A stretch of 64,000 nucleotides of DNA from HGM12998 sp900756495. GTDB taxonomy: Bacteria; Bacillota; Clostridia; Oscillospirales; Oscillospiraceae. Positions 8,992-17,729 of this stretch are shown here, piece after piece. Made by a program: the position numbers and the translations under genes. Below the pieces are notes generated by a model. It had not been told where the DNA came from. It did not search any database and saw only the letters and a list, made by a program, of their open reading frames with translations. Each line of letters begins with the position of its first letter. Within the stretch, counting starts at the first letter, position 1. The stretch is taken from positions 1 to 64,000 of the forward strand of contig CAUEFI010000007.1 in assembly GCA_958477305.1 (NCBI GenBank), read 5' to 3'.

Positions 8992-9000
8992 TCTGGCATG

Positions 9001-10236
9001 TTATTCAAAATACTCGTGATAACGGAGCTTATCCAGCAGGGAGTCATTTAAATGGAGTTCCCGGCAGATATCGATGAAGTAATCGTCCGTCATGCTGGCG
9101 ATGAAATCGGTGACCATCTCATCAGGCGGCGCAATGATAAACCATCGCTCTGGGTCGTGATAGGAATGCCCCTGGATCCTGTCGTTGATATAGTGCTGGA
9201 ACACAGGCGAGTCGTAGCGCCTGCTCTCCACATCGTCTATCAGCTTGTCATATAACAGCTCCATCAGCGGTCTTATCACGGTGAAATAGGGCTCGTTCAG
9301 CGCATCATTTTTATAGATGACCTCATAATTCTCGTCTATCAGTGCCTTTAAATCGAGGAATACCTCCTCGTCCATATTGAGCGAGGGGGAATTGATGCTG
9401 TTCTTGATGAGGTTGACCACCACATTCGAAATAATGTCGCTGTTATGAACGCCTATTAGCCGACTCTCCTGGAATTTTTCTGTGGTAATCAGCTTTGCCT
9501 TATAGAGGTCCTGCCGATCCTTGCCCGCATATGCGATCATATCGCTGATGCGTACCACACAGCCCTCCAGTGTATTGGGTCTGAGCTGTTTATGGTAGTC
9601 GGCCGATTGATAGCACGCCTCCAGAATGCCGTCAAACGTACGGAAGTCGGTCAACTCCGACGGCGCGTACTCCCGATAGACCTTTTCTCCATTGTGGGAC
9701 AGAATGCCGCTGAGGGTCTGGAGCGTCAGGTTGGTATCCAGAATATACCGGAAAATCCGGGCGCTGTGGACGTTGTGATTGAAGTAACGCGCCTTTCCCT
9801 GCCGCTTCGTGGTTCCGCGCTGATAATTTTCGCTGAGAAAGCTCTCACCCTTATGGCCAAAGGGCGTATGCCCCATGTCGTGCCCTAGGGCGATTGCATC
9901 AATCAGATCCAGATTCAGCCGCAGTGCCCGGCCGATGGTCCGGGCGATTTTAGAGACAAACTGGACGTGGAGGGCCCGCCGTGTCAGATCGTCGTTCCGG
10001 TAGAAGGAAAAGACCTGCGTCTTATCCGCATACCGGTTGTACAGCGGGCAGTGGATAATGCGGTCCACATCATAGGCATAGGGCGGGCGGATGATGTCGT
10101 ACCTGGGCCTGTACGGCCGGACCCGAACCGCCTCTCCTCCCCGGGACGCATAGGGCGAGAGAATCCTCTCATAGGCTGCGTTGGTCTCGGCGAGGTACTT
10201 CTCCTCTCCGGCCGTAAAGGTGAAATAGTCGGCCAC
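9001..10236 (-). CDS. HD-domain dGTP triphosphohydrolase
   Basis: dGTPase-family enzyme (411 aa) that cleaves deoxynucleoside triphosphates to nucleoside and triphosphate. The HD metal site is visible: His90 in RRALHVQFVSKIART and the HD pair at about 119-120 in ALGHDMGHTPFGH. The start is GTG, preceded by GGAGGGG at 8 nt. It is the last gene of a minus-strand run with DegV and an esterase, 36 bp after the esterase. No prophage or defence genes are nearby, so a nucleotide-pool role is likely. Confidence 0.93.
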   Translation of the reverse strand: MADYFTFTAGEEKYLAETNAAYERILSPYASRGGEAVRVRPYRPRYDIIRPPYAYDVDRIIHCPLYNRYADKTQVFSFYRNDDLTRRALHVQFVSKIARTIGRALRLNLDLIDAIALGHDMGHTPFGHKGESFLSENYQRGTTKRQGKARYFNHNVHSARIFRYILDTNLTLQTLSGILSHNGEKVYREYAPSELTDFRTFDGILEACYQSADYHKQLRPNTLEGCVVRISDMIAYAGKDRQDLYKAKLITTEKFQESRLIGVHNSDIISNVVVNLIKNSINSPSLNMDEEVFLDLKALIDENYEVIYKNDALNEPYFTVIRPLMELLYDKLIDDVESRRYDSPVFQHYINDRIQGHSYHDPERWFIIAPPDEMVTDFIASMTDDYFIDICRELHLNDSLLDKLRYHEYFE

Positions 10237-10272
10237 TGAACATCCCCTCCTGTCTCGGCACCCCCGGCGGCG

Positions 10273-11538
10273 CTAACCCTGCTGAAAGATCAGCTGTGCA
10301 AAATCGTATAGGCTCCGGCGGAAACATCCCCATTCGTGGCACATGGTCGGGTGCAGGGTATAGTGATAGCAGTCGGCGGTATCCAATCCGGCCTCGTGAA
10401 GCCAGCGGTCGTCCTCCTTGTGCCAGGGCCGGGACTCGTGCTCCTGCTCGGCCACGCCGCGGTAAAAGACCCGGTATTCTTCCGTCAAGCGCTCTTTTCC
10501 CTCCCTGAGAATGTTCAAATGAGGATTTTTGTCATACTCCGTCCAATAACGGCGGCAGCGGATGGAACCGCTGAACAAACCGATATTGCCAAAAATCTCC
10601 GGATGGGTAAAACCCACGTAGCTGGACTGCATGGCCCCCATGGAGAGGCCGGCAATAGCTCGTCCCCACTTGTCAGTGCGGACCCGGTATTTCTGCTCAA
10701 TAAAAGGAATGCAGTCCTTTGTAATCAGGTCGTCCACCGCTTGGTACATCAGCATTCCGGGGTCGTCTTCCCCGCCACAAGCCTGATAGGGCGGAAGATG
10801 GGTATTATTCATAACTACGACAAAAGGTACGGCAAGGCCGTCGGCAATGAGATTGTCCATCACCTCAGGCAGGTTGCCCAACGTAAACCAGTCAGTCTCA
10901 TTCTCCCCGCCGCCATGCTGCAGATAGAGCACTGGCCAGCGCCCCTCCCCTTCACCGTAACCGGGCGGCGTGTACACCAGACAGGGAGACCAATTATTTC
11001 GGGCTCGGGACCAGAAAATCTCATAAGTAATGGCGCCGTGGGGGACGTCACGCAGGGAAAATTTCTCCTCCAAGTCCGGATCCGGGACCTCCACGCAGTT
11101 CATCAGCCGGCCGCTGCGCCATGTGGTCCGGCAGTAGGGATGGACCATGGCCGCCCCGTCCACCACAAAGGTAAAGGGAAAGGGCCCGTAAAAACCGGTC
11201 AGCTCCGCCGCCGGGAGCTCCCCCTGAAAAAAGCCCTCCTCACTCCTGGCCAGCTCCAGCCTGTACTCCGGGAAATCGTCCCCCGTGGCCTCCAAATCCA
11301 GGATATTTACCCGGTCGCCCAGGTGTATGGTGAGCCCCTCGCAGGAGACATAGACATGGTGGGCCTCAGGGGCATATATGCAAAACCGGATCCCGCCGCC
11401 GGTGAGAAAGGCCCCCGTCCTGGCAGTCTTCAGCAAAAATTTATTGCGGCTTCCGTATTTCTCCTCCCCAAAGGGATACAGCGCATCCGCACAGCGGGTA
11501 AAGGCCAGCCCCCTGGCCGTCTCAACCTTATCGCCCAC
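10273..11538 (-). CDS. Alpha/beta-hydrolase esterase (esterase D / enterochelin-esterase type)
   Basis: Predicted cytoplasmic serine esterase (about 421 aa) with no signal peptide. The C-terminal half has the putative-esterase fold: VLYLQHGGGENETDW as the oxyanion region, nucleophile elbow GLSMG, then a late His in PTMCHEWGCF. The N-terminal 150 residues resemble the beta-sandwich found before such domains in Fes/feruloyl-type enzymes. I place the start at the GTG of GDKVETARG, because AGGAGG is 9 nt upstream; an in-frame GTG at 11547 directly abuts the ribosome site. The substrate is unknown. It lies 25 bp after degV in the TetR-controlled unit. Confidence 0.85.
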   Translation of the reverse strand: MGDKVETARGLAFTRCADALYPFGEEKYGSRNKFLLKTARTGAFLTGGGIRFCIYAPEAHHVYVSCEGLTIHLGDRVNILDLEATGDDFPEYRLELARSEEGFFQGELPAAELTGFYGPFPFTFVVDGAAMVHPYCRTTWRSGRLMNCVEVPDPDLEEKFSLRDVPHGAITYEIFWSRARNNWSPCLVYTPPGYGEGEGRWPVLYLQHGGGENETDWFTLGNLPEVMDNLIADGLAVPFVVVMNNTHLPPYQACGGEDDPGMLMYQAVDDLITKDCIPFIEQKYRVRTDKWGRAIAGLSMGAMQSSYVGFTHPEIFGNIGLFSGSIRCRRYWTEYDKNPHLNILREGKERLTEEYRVFYRGVAEQEHESRPWHKEDDRWLHEAGLDTADCYHYTLHPTMCHEWGCFRRSLYDFAQLIFQQG

Positions 11539-11563
11539 AGCACTCACCCTCCTGCTTTCACTT

Positions 11564-12442
11564 TCAATCCAAAAATTGAATACCGCCGCCCAGGACCCCG
11601 TCTCCGATGTAAACGCTCAGGGTGGCGTCCAGTTCTCCGGCCCAGAAGTGCTCATAGTCCGGAAAGGCTGCCTTCATCTTCTCCATCAGCTCGGCCATCT
11701 CACCCGGCGCGCCGCCGTTGGCAATCCCCAGGTTGTACCGCCGCCCGCCGCTCTCCAGTTTGGCCCGGAGCAGCTCAATGATTCTGTACTGCACCTGCCG
11801 CCGGCCACGCACCTTGGCTACGCTTTGGAGCTGTCCATCGGAGGCAAAGGTAATGACCGGCTTGATACGAAGCATGGTTCCCGCCATCGCGGTAATTTTG
11901 CCTATCCTCCCGCCCTTATATAGGTATTCCAGCGTATCAACCGAAAAAAAGGGGAACGTATTGGCAATCAAATGGGGCGCGCGGCACCTCACCAGTTCCT
12001 CCCAACCAGTCCCCATTTGGATCTCCTCCCAGAGCTGAAGGACGATGATGCCGATACCCAGGGCCCCGCTCTTGGAATCAAAGACCGCAATGTCCAGATC
12101 ACGGCGTTGTTCAGCCAGCACCCGGACCATATTATAGGTCCCCGACAGGCCGCCGGAGAGCATCACCGCGATTACCTTTTCATATCCATCCGCCTTGATC
12201 TGATCCAAGGCCGTATTGACAGTCCCTCCATCGGGCAGGGAGGTACGGGGCAGCTCTCCCTCCCGCAGCCGGCGGTAGACATCCGTGGAAAAGATATCCA
12301 CGCCGTCGGCATACTCCCCGTCCCGGCATACGATTTTCAGCGGTACCACATAGATAGGCTTTCCCTCCCGCATGGCGGGGGACAGATCGGCGCAGGAATC
12401 AGTCAGCAGAGCTATCTTCCCGGGGTTTGACAACTTGATCAT
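11564..12442 (-). CDS. DegV-family fatty-acid-binding protein
   Basis: DegV proteins bind long-chain fatty acids and present them to fatty-acid kinase (FakB role). The 292-aa protein has the typical N-terminus (ALLTDSCADLSP) and YVVPLKI, then TSLPDGGTVNTAL, SGGLSGTYN, VFDSKSG and LEYLYKGGRIGK, all in family order. It is the first gene of the minus-strand unit degV-esterase-dGTPase. Its promoter lies within the TetR intergene, with -35 TTGACA at 12521-12526, so it is probably repressed by the divergent TetR protein. Confidence 0.93.
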   Translation of the reverse strand: MIKLSNPGKIALLTDSCADLSPAMREGKPIYVVPLKIVCRDGEYADGVDIFSTDVYRRLREGELPRTSLPDGGTVNTALDQIKADGYEKVIAVMLSGGLSGTYNMVRVLAEQRRDLDIAVFDSKSGALGIGIIVLQLWEEIQMGTGWEELVRCRAPHLIANTFPFFSVDTLEYLYKGGRIGKITAMAGTMLRIKPVITFASDGQLQSVAKVRGRRQVQYRIIELLRAKLESGGRRYNLGIANGGAPGEMAELMEKMKAAFPDYEHFWAGELDATLSVYIGDGVLGGGIQFLD

Positions 12443-12455
12443 CCTATTCTATAAT
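12427..12455 (+). promoter_or_regulatory. Consensus promoter for the tetR gene
   Basis: TTGACA at 12427-12432, 17-bp spacer, TATAAT at 12450-12455. It overlaps the divergent degV start codon. The predicted start point near 12462 lies just before the operator at 12469-12493. Confidence 0.8.
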
Positions 12456-12468
12456 CAGAATCAGCGGA

Positions 12469-12493
12469 AGTGGCATAACACCGTTATGCCACT
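12469..12493. promoter_or_regulatory. TetR-type operator, perfect inverted repeat
   Basis: Arms AGTGGCATAAC and GTTATGCCACT with a 3-bp ACC centre (25 bp). It sits between the two divergent -10 boxes, where a bound TetR dimer would block both transcripts. Confidence 0.8.
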
Positions 12494-12497
12494 CACT

Positions 12498-12526
12498 ATG
12501 ATACCAGCGCAAACCGCCCGTGTCAA
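12498..12526 (-). promoter_or_regulatory. Promoter for degV operon
   Basis: On the minus strand, TTGACA (12526-12521), 17-bp spacer, TATCAT (12503-12498). The predicted start lies inside the inverted-repeat operator. Confidence 0.75.
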
Positions 12527-12543
12527 GAAAGGGGATCGTCGTT

Positions 12544-13137
12544 TTGGATTACATTCAGCGCCGCCGGGAACAGTCCATGCAGACCGAGCAGGCCATTCTC
12601 CGCGCCGTCGGAGAGCTCTGCCGGAACCAAAGCTTTGACAAGGTCTCCGTCCGTGATATCTGTAAGGCGGCAGGTATTACAACCGGCGCTTTCTACCACC
12701 ACTTCCGTTCCAAAGAGGATCTGCTGGTTCGAGGCTTCTCCCCCATGGATGACTATATGTCCCAGGCGCTGGCGGGACATGAGGAGGAACCCATTCCCGA
12801 GCGGCTCCGAATCCTGCTCATCGCCTATGCCTCCTTCATCGAATCTCAGGGCTGGGAGCTGGTAAGCCGCTACTACCAGCACCGCTTATGTGATCCGCAG
12901 GCCAATTTGGCCATGGATCCCAGCCGTTTCACTCTGGGCGCTATGGAGGAGTGCCTGCGTACTGCAGAAGCCCAGGGCCTGCTGACCCGGGAGGTCAGCG
13001 CCGAGTGGACAGTGGATTTCTTCTTCCGTCACTTCCGAGGCGTGGTTATCGATTGGGCCCTTCACCAGGGTTCTTACTCTCTGTTGTCCAAGCTGGAGCA
13101 GGACTATGCTCTTTTTGAGCGGGTTTTTCACGCATAA
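12544..13137 (+). CDS. TetR/AcrR-family transcriptional regulator
   Basis: DNA-binding repressor (about 197 aa). The N-terminal helix-turn-helix is visible as SFDKVSVRDICKAAGITTGA followed by FYHHFRSKEDLL. The C-terminal ligand domain is helical and ends in RGVVIDWALHQGSYSL, a form common in TetR proteins of this phylum. I prefer the TTG at 12544, about 9 nt after AAAGGGGA; a GTG at 12520 is the longer alternative. The gene is divergent from degV, with a palindromic operator between the promoters, so self-repression and control of degV are likely. DegV suggests a fatty-acid or acyl ligand, but this is inference. Confidence 0.9.
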   Translation: MDYIQRRREQSMQTEQAILRAVGELCRNQSFDKVSVRDICKAAGITTGAFYHHFRSKEDLLVRGFSPMDDYMSQALAGHEEEPIPERLRILLIAYASFIESQGWELVSRYYQHRLCDPQANLAMDPSRFTLGAMEECLRTAEAQGLLTREVSAEWTVDFFFRHFRGVVIDWALHQGSYSLLSKLEQDYALFERVFHA

Positions 13138-13142
13138 TGTCC

Positions 13143-13180
13143 AAGCGGGCTGCCTCCCCGGCCGGGGAGGCAGCCCGCTT
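13143..13180. terminator. Bidirectional terminator between tetR and DUF2804 gene
   Basis: Perfect arms AAGCGGGCTGCCTCCCCG and CGGGGAGGCAGCCCGCTT between convergent gene ends. Confidence 0.8.
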
Positions 13181-13183
13181 GAT

Positions 13184-14203
13184 TTACCGCCTGCTTTTCA
13201 TCGCTTCTGCAACCCCAATGGCATCTTTCAGCTCCAGTCCCCTTCCATCGTCCAGAAACGCCCGCCCGCTGAACCTTCCAAAGATCTGGCGCCGCTCCCC
13301 GGCAGACACCCCTGCGCCGATCCTGTCCACCCGGTGCAGCATTGGCGTGAAGGTCAGCGCCAGCCGTCCGGCGTCGTCCCGTATGGTCCAGGGAGCCGCG
13401 TCGATCTCCCTGCCGTCCCGGGTCGGGATGTGGAAGCGCACCCTCTCCAGCTTATGAATCTTTCCGTCGTATAAGAACATATTTTCGGTGGCTGCGCTGT
13501 CGTCCCCGAATCCATAACCCAAATTCATGCCAAAGGGCACCCCATTTACCAGGGTGGAGAGGGAACTCCAATACCACGTACCAAGACCGGTCCATATACC
13601 CCGTCCCCAGTTCAGCACTCCAAAATCCCGCTCCGGCTTAAAAATGTAGTTCCGGCCGCCCAGAGAGACTTTTCCCGACGCGCGCATGCAGTTGATCTTC
13701 TGACGCATGCAGAAATGGCCGGGCTTCCCAAGGGGCGTACAGATTACCATGGACTCCTCCGGCTCATCCGTGAGCTCTACAGAGACATCCAGGGGACTGC
13801 CGTCCCCAAATTGATCCATATGCGCTGCCAGAAAACGGCGCTTTCCGTCATGCTGGAAAAAGAGTCCGTACCCCCGCCCCGAGTTTCCCACACTGCCTTC
13901 TGCAGAAGTGACGGGCAGGCCCGCACTCCCCGCGCGCCTCCGTCTTCTGGTCACTTGCCAGCCCTCGGAAAAGTCCAACAGCGAGATAGCGTCCAGTCCC
14001 ATGTGAAAGCCGTCTGCAATGGTAAGGGACAGAGCGAATCCCTCCCCCATGACCAGATAAGAATCCCACTCCTTGAGCCGGGCAAGCCCTCCCCTCACTC
14101 GGGCGCGGTCATAGACGGGCCAAAGCCGCTTGGCGTAGCCAGGCTCCGTCAAATTTCCCTCCTTGTCCAGCAGGGAGATGGGCCGTGTAATCTCGTGCTG
14201 CAT
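13184..14203 (-). CDS. DUF2804 domain protein
   Basis: 339-aa protein matching the DUF2804 family, whose function is unknown. The N-terminus (MQHEITRPISLLDKEGNLTE) and segments such as KEWDSYLV, NWGRGIWTG, NLGYGFGDDSAATENM and FGRFSG are typical of that family. No signal peptide or membrane segment is seen. It is a single gene, convergent with tetR and divergent from the ylbJ gene. The residues 95-110 are unusually Arg-rich (TRRRRRAGSAG) and may be a variable loop. Confidence 0.85.
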   Translation of the reverse strand: MQHEITRPISLLDKEGNLTEPGYAKRLWPVYDRARVRGGLARLKEWDSYLVMGEGFALSLTIADGFHMGLDAISLLDFSEGWQVTRRRRRAGSAGLPVTSAEGSVGNSGRGYGLFFQHDGKRRFLAAHMDQFGDGSPLDVSVELTDEPEESMVICTPLGKPGHFCMRQKINCMRASGKVSLGGRNYIFKPERDFGVLNWGRGIWTGLGTWYWSSLSTLVNGVPFGMNLGYGFGDDSAATENMFLYDGKIHKLERVRFHIPTRDGREIDAAPWTIRDDAGRLALTFTPMLHRVDRIGAGVSAGERRQIFGRFSGRAFLDDGRGLELKDAIGVAEAMKSRR

Positions 14204-14443
14204 GGCGCGCCTCCTCTCTGTATTGTACGCCCTTTTCCGCTATTATACCGCATAGGGTGTCAAAGGAAAAGCCGCTCCGGCATATTTTACAGTGCGCTGC
14301 GGCGTTCCGTCCGGTATCGCAGCGGGCCTCTCCAAGCAGGCTCCCCAAACCTATCCCGGCGGCGCCGCCCCGTAAAAATTTTGTCTGGGACATGCAAACC
14401 AACTCACAGCTCCGCATAACCATTTAGGACAGAGGTGAGTCAG

Positions 14444-15631
14444 GTGTCCAAATTGCTCTCAAAACAGCGCTTCCGCGATCTAATCCTGGGCGTGGCCCTG
14501 CTCTTAGCCACCCTGGGCCTTATGTTCTTTCCCCAGGAGTCCATGGCCGCCGCCAAGGACGGGCTGGCCCTTTGCTATAATGTCATCATTCCCTCCCTCT
14601 TCCCCTTTTTTGTCCTCTCCTCCCTCGTCGTGGAGCTGGGGCTGGCAGGCTATCTGGGCCGGGCGCTGGAGGGTATCATGCGCCCGCTGTTCAATGTCAG
14701 CGGGGCCTGCGCCTCCGCCTTTGCCCTGGGCTTTATCGGCGGCTATCCCGTGGGGGCAAAAACAGCCATCAGCCTCTATGAAAACGGGATGTGCACCAAA
14801 ACTGAGGCTGAGCGGCTTCTCTCCTTCTGCAACAATTCAGGGCCTGCCTTTATTCTGGGCGTGGTAGGGGCAGGCATTTTTTCCAGCAGCCGGATAGGCG
14901 TCCTTCTCTATCTCGCCCACGCAGCCGCCTCGGTCTGTATCGGTCTGCTCTTCCGCTTCTACAAAGCAGGAGGCAGGGGCACGGGGCGGAGGACAAATTC
15001 CAGGCCCCGGTTCGAAGCCAAGCACTTCGCCGCCGCCTTTACCGGATCGGTAAAAAGCTCTTTTTTCTCCACGCTGAATATCTGCGCCTTTGTAATCTTC
15101 TTTACAGTCGTCATCCGTCTTCTCTTTCTCTCCGGTGTGCTGCCCGGTATTGCTCAGCTTTTGGGACTGCTCCTCAGCCCTCTGGGGGTTACTGAGACGT
15201 GGGCCGAGCGTCTGCTCACCGGCGCGCTGGAAATCTCATCCGGGGTGTGGACGCTCTCAGGGGAGGGCGCCCTGGCCGGCCGGCTTTCAGCGGCCGCTTT
15301 CATGCTGGGCTGGGCCGGGCTGTCCGTCCACTGCCAGGTTCTCTCCTTTATCGGCGACAGCGGCCTTTCGGTTCGCACCTATATCACGGGAAAGCTTCTC
15401 CATGGCGGTCTCTCTGTCCTGTTTGCCGGCGTGCTGTCCCGGGTGTTCCTACTGGAAGAACCGGTCAGCGTCTATCTGGCCGAGCAGGTAGCCGGACTGG
15501 CCGATCTGGATTTTCACACCGCTATCACCATTTCTACTGTTTGTGCCTGGGTTGTCTTTCTCTTTTTCCTGATAGTGGCGGCCCTGGCAATGCGAAAATA
15601 CACTGGCAAACGATATAAAAGCGTGATATAA
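14444..15631 (+). CDS. ylbJ: YlbJ-like sporulation integral membrane protein
   Basis: Nucleoside-recognition/YlbJ-type membrane protein (about 395 aa) with roughly eight hydrophobic segments. YlbJ is needed for spore cortex formation in Bacillus. Signatures are IIPSLFPFFVLSSL, GFIGGYPVGAK, FCNNSGPAFILGVVG and a C-terminal VLSFIGDSGLSV. I choose the GTG at 14444 because AGAGGTGA lies just upstream; an in-frame GTG at 14435 is part of that ribosome site. Its presence supports a sporulating host. The next gene downstream, a small Cys4 protein, may be co-transcribed. Confidence 0.88.
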   Translation: MSKLLSKQRFRDLILGVALLLATLGLMFFPQESMAAAKDGLALCYNVIIPSLFPFFVLSSLVVELGLAGYLGRALEGIMRPLFNVSGACASAFALGFIGGYPVGAKTAISLYENGMCTKTEAERLLSFCNNSGPAFILGVVGAGIFSSSRIGVLLYLAHAAASVCIGLLFRFYKAGGRGTGRRTNSRPRFEAKHFAAAFTGSVKSSFFSTLNICAFVIFFTVVIRLLFLSGVLPGIAQLLGLLLSPLGVTETWAERLLTGALEISSGVWTLSGEGALAGRLSAAAFMLGWAGLSVHCQVLSFIGDSGLSVRTYITGKLLHGGLSVLFAGVLSRVFLLEEPVSVYLAEQVAGLADLDFHTAITISTVCAWVVFLFFLIVAALAMRKYTGKRYKSVI

Positions 15632-15661
15632 TTTTTACAAAGCCATAAGGGAGGGACGGCC

Positions 15662-15871
15662 ATGCTGTTCGCCAAAGAAATAGAACCCCGCTGTGCCTAC
15701 TGTGATCGGGGCACTCCGCTGGACGAGGACTCCATCCTGTGTATTAAGCGCGGCGTGGTCGCGCCCGGGCATGCCTGCAGTTCCTTTAAATACGATCCCT
15801 TTAAACGGGTTCCCCCAAAACCTCTTGTCCCTGATTTCAGCAAGCTCAAAGACGAGGATTTTGTCTTATAG
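15662..15871 (+). CDS. Small Cys4 protein, possible zinc binder
   Basis: 69-aa protein with a GGGAGG ribosome site. Cysteines at 11, 14, 27 and 39 (CAYC-x12-C-x11-C) could bind one zinc. The C-terminus is Pro/Lys rich (PPKPLVPDFSKL). I do not recognise a named family, though similar short proteins occur in related Clostridia. It is 30 bp after ylbJ and likely in the same transcript. Confidence 0.7.
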   Translation: MLFAKEIEPRCAYCDRGTPLDEDSILCIKRGVVAPGHACSSFKYDPFKRVPPKPLVPDFSKLKDEDFVL

Positions 15872-16050
15872 CATTCGAGTTCAGCACATTTTCGGGCTGT
15901 ACCAAAGTATACAGAGAACACAAAAACCGCCCTGTTCGAAGTCCATAGACGGAACGGCTGCCGGGCCGGGAAATGGGATAGATAGCTTGTGTCCCGGTCC
16001 TGACGTCATCCACAGTCCTGAGAGAATACCTCGAAATGAGGGAGCCGTAT

Positions 16051-17622
16051 ATGCTGAAAATCTCTATTAATATGATTTTGGACAGTCTGGCATCGTATCA
16101 GCCGGAGCGTTTATTTCCGGATACGGAAAATTTGTTTTTCAGTGGCCTGCGCCTGTATGAACGGGACAGCAAAGGTCTCTCTCCGGAGAATATCTATATC
16201 TGCAACAGCCAGGAGCTGACCGGCGAAGCAATTACCAGCGGCTGCTGCTTTTTATGTATCCACCGGGGGCTACCCGGTCTGAAAGAGCGCCTCCAGGGAC
16301 ACCGGTTTGTGGTGCTGGAAAACAGCTCCATCAGTTTGGCCGAGGTCTTCAACACCGTGCAGAGCCTGTTTACTGACATGCGGGAGTGGCATCAGAACAT
16401 GCACATCTCCCTCATTCAGAACAATGACGTGCAGGAGTTGTTGGATCTGAGTGAAAGCATGATCGGAAACCCCATTGTGCTGGTCGATCTGAGTTTCAAG
16501 CTGCTGGCCTATACCAGACATATGAAGACGGACGACGAGGTATACAACGGTCTGATCCTGCGGGGCTATCACACCAGACCAGTCATTGAGCGTCTGACCA
16601 AAAACCGCCAGGTGGACAGCATCAAAAAGGCCAGCGTAACTGAAATTGAATTTCCGTTCCCCCAAATGACGTGCTATCAGACTATGACAAAAACTTTTTA
16701 TATGAACGGCGTTCCATATGCATATCTGCGTATGATCTGCAGCAACCATCTTCCCACCAAAAGTTTGGAGGAGCGCTTCAATCTGCTCTCTGAAAGTGTG
16801 GAGATGTACCTGCACAACCACTATTCCTCCAGCAGCATCAATAAATATATGTATGAGTATGTGCTGGCAGAGCTGATTGAGAAAAAGATCAAATCTGAGG
16901 ACATTGAGGAGCGTCTCCACTGCGTGGGTCTGCGGCGCGATTCCGAATACCAGCTCGTGAAGGTCATTTTTGAAGATGAGGAGAACACCTCGCTTAGCTA
17001 TGTGCTGGAGCAGCTTCTGATTATCTTTCCGGAATCCCGGCCGTTTATCTACGGAAATCATATTGTTATGCTGATGAATTATGAGAGTAAGTATCAGCAG
17101 GCGGTGGCCCGGAAAAACAGCCAGTTTGAACGTCTCAGGGATTTTTTGGATTTTTACAAGGCATATTGCGGAGTGAGCACGATGTTCCGCTCACTTCCTT
17201 CGATCTGCGATGCCTATGTGCAGACTACAGCGGCCATTGAGATTGGCCGGGAACTGCAGCAGAAGGGCGTCGAGGTCATCGACACAGGCGACGGGCGGAT
17301 GTTTGATTATCGGGACTACTATATTTACCATCTTCTTACGGCCTGTGCCCAACAGGTCCAGATGGAAAGCCTGTGTGACGGTCAGCTCCTGGCAATTAAA
17401 GAGCAGGATGTGCAAAAGCACACAGAGTACGCCAAGCTCCTGTATACCTATTTAATTAATGAGTGCCGGCCGAGCGATACGGCACGCACGCTGCATATGC
17501 ACCGCAATAACGTAATTTACCATGTGGAACGTCTGAGCAAGCAGTTAGGCGTGGAGCTCGACGACCCGGAAACCCGTCTGCGCCTGCTGCTCTCCTACAA
17601 GGCCATGGATTTATTGTCGTAG
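16051..17622 (+). CDS. PucR/CdaR-type transcriptional regulator
   Basis: Large regulator (about 523 aa) with a C-terminal PucR-type helix-turn-helix: LLYTYLINECRPSDTARTLH followed by MHRNNVIYHVERL. Upstream regions look like a PucR N-terminal sensor and a central GGDEF-like fold (residues about 290-400). The start is the ATG at 16051, 6 nt after GAGGGAG; the ATG at 16036 lies too far upstream. PucR proteins often control catabolism of purines, amino acids or aromatic acids. It is convergent with the amidohydrolase/TRAP unit, which makes that unit a candidate target. An imperfect dyad CTGTA-8-TACAG lies at 15896-15913. Confidence 0.85.
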   Translation: MLKISINMILDSLASYQPERLFPDTENLFFSGLRLYERDSKGLSPENIYICNSQELTGEAITSGCCFLCIHRGLPGLKERLQGHRFVVLENSSISLAEVFNTVQSLFTDMREWHQNMHISLIQNNDVQELLDLSESMIGNPIVLVDLSFKLLAYTRHMKTDDEVYNGLILRGYHTRPVIERLTKNRQVDSIKKASVTEIEFPFPQMTCYQTMTKTFYMNGVPYAYLRMICSNHLPTKSLEERFNLLSESVEMYLHNHYSSSSINKYMYEYVLAELIEKKIKSEDIEERLHCVGLRRDSEYQLVKVIFEDEENTSLSYVLEQLLIIFPESRPFIYGNHIVMLMNYESKYQQAVARKNSQFERLRDFLDFYKAYCGVSTMFRSLPSICDAYVQTTAAIEIGRELQQKGVEVIDTGDGRMFDYRDYYIYHLLTACAQQVQMESLCDGQLLAIKEQDVQKHTEYAKLLYTYLINECRPSDTARTLHMHRNNVIYHVERLSKQLGVELDDPETRLRLLLSYKAMDLLS

Positions 17623-17660
17623 GCCGGTTCATTCGCATAGTTGGACATGCTCATAAAGCA

Positions 17661-17693
17661 GGAGACAGGCTGGCTGCCGGCCAGCCTGTCTCC
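17661..17693. terminator. Bidirectional terminator
   Basis: Arms GGAGACAGGCTGG and CCAGCCTGTCTCC around a short loop between the convergent pucR-type and amidohydrolase genes. Confidence 0.75.
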
Positions 17694-17729
17694 TTGATCA
17701 GGCGGAATGTGTGTGGGTATGGGAGTGAG

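Larger units (their letters stand above)
8487..9000. other. Intergenic region with two hairpins
   Basis: About 510 bp between the URO-D gene and the 3' end of the dGTPase gene. It holds the terminator at 8717-8763 and a palindrome at 8962-8987. I see no convincing gene in the rest. Confidence 0.5.

Noticed and set aside
9001..10236. dGTPase as a phage-defence gene
   Set aside because: It lies with degV and an esterase, with no defence genes nearby, so a housekeeping role is more likely.
10336..11781. 481-codon plus-strand frame
   Set aside because: Antisense to the esterase, which has a clear GxSxG motif and ribosome site.
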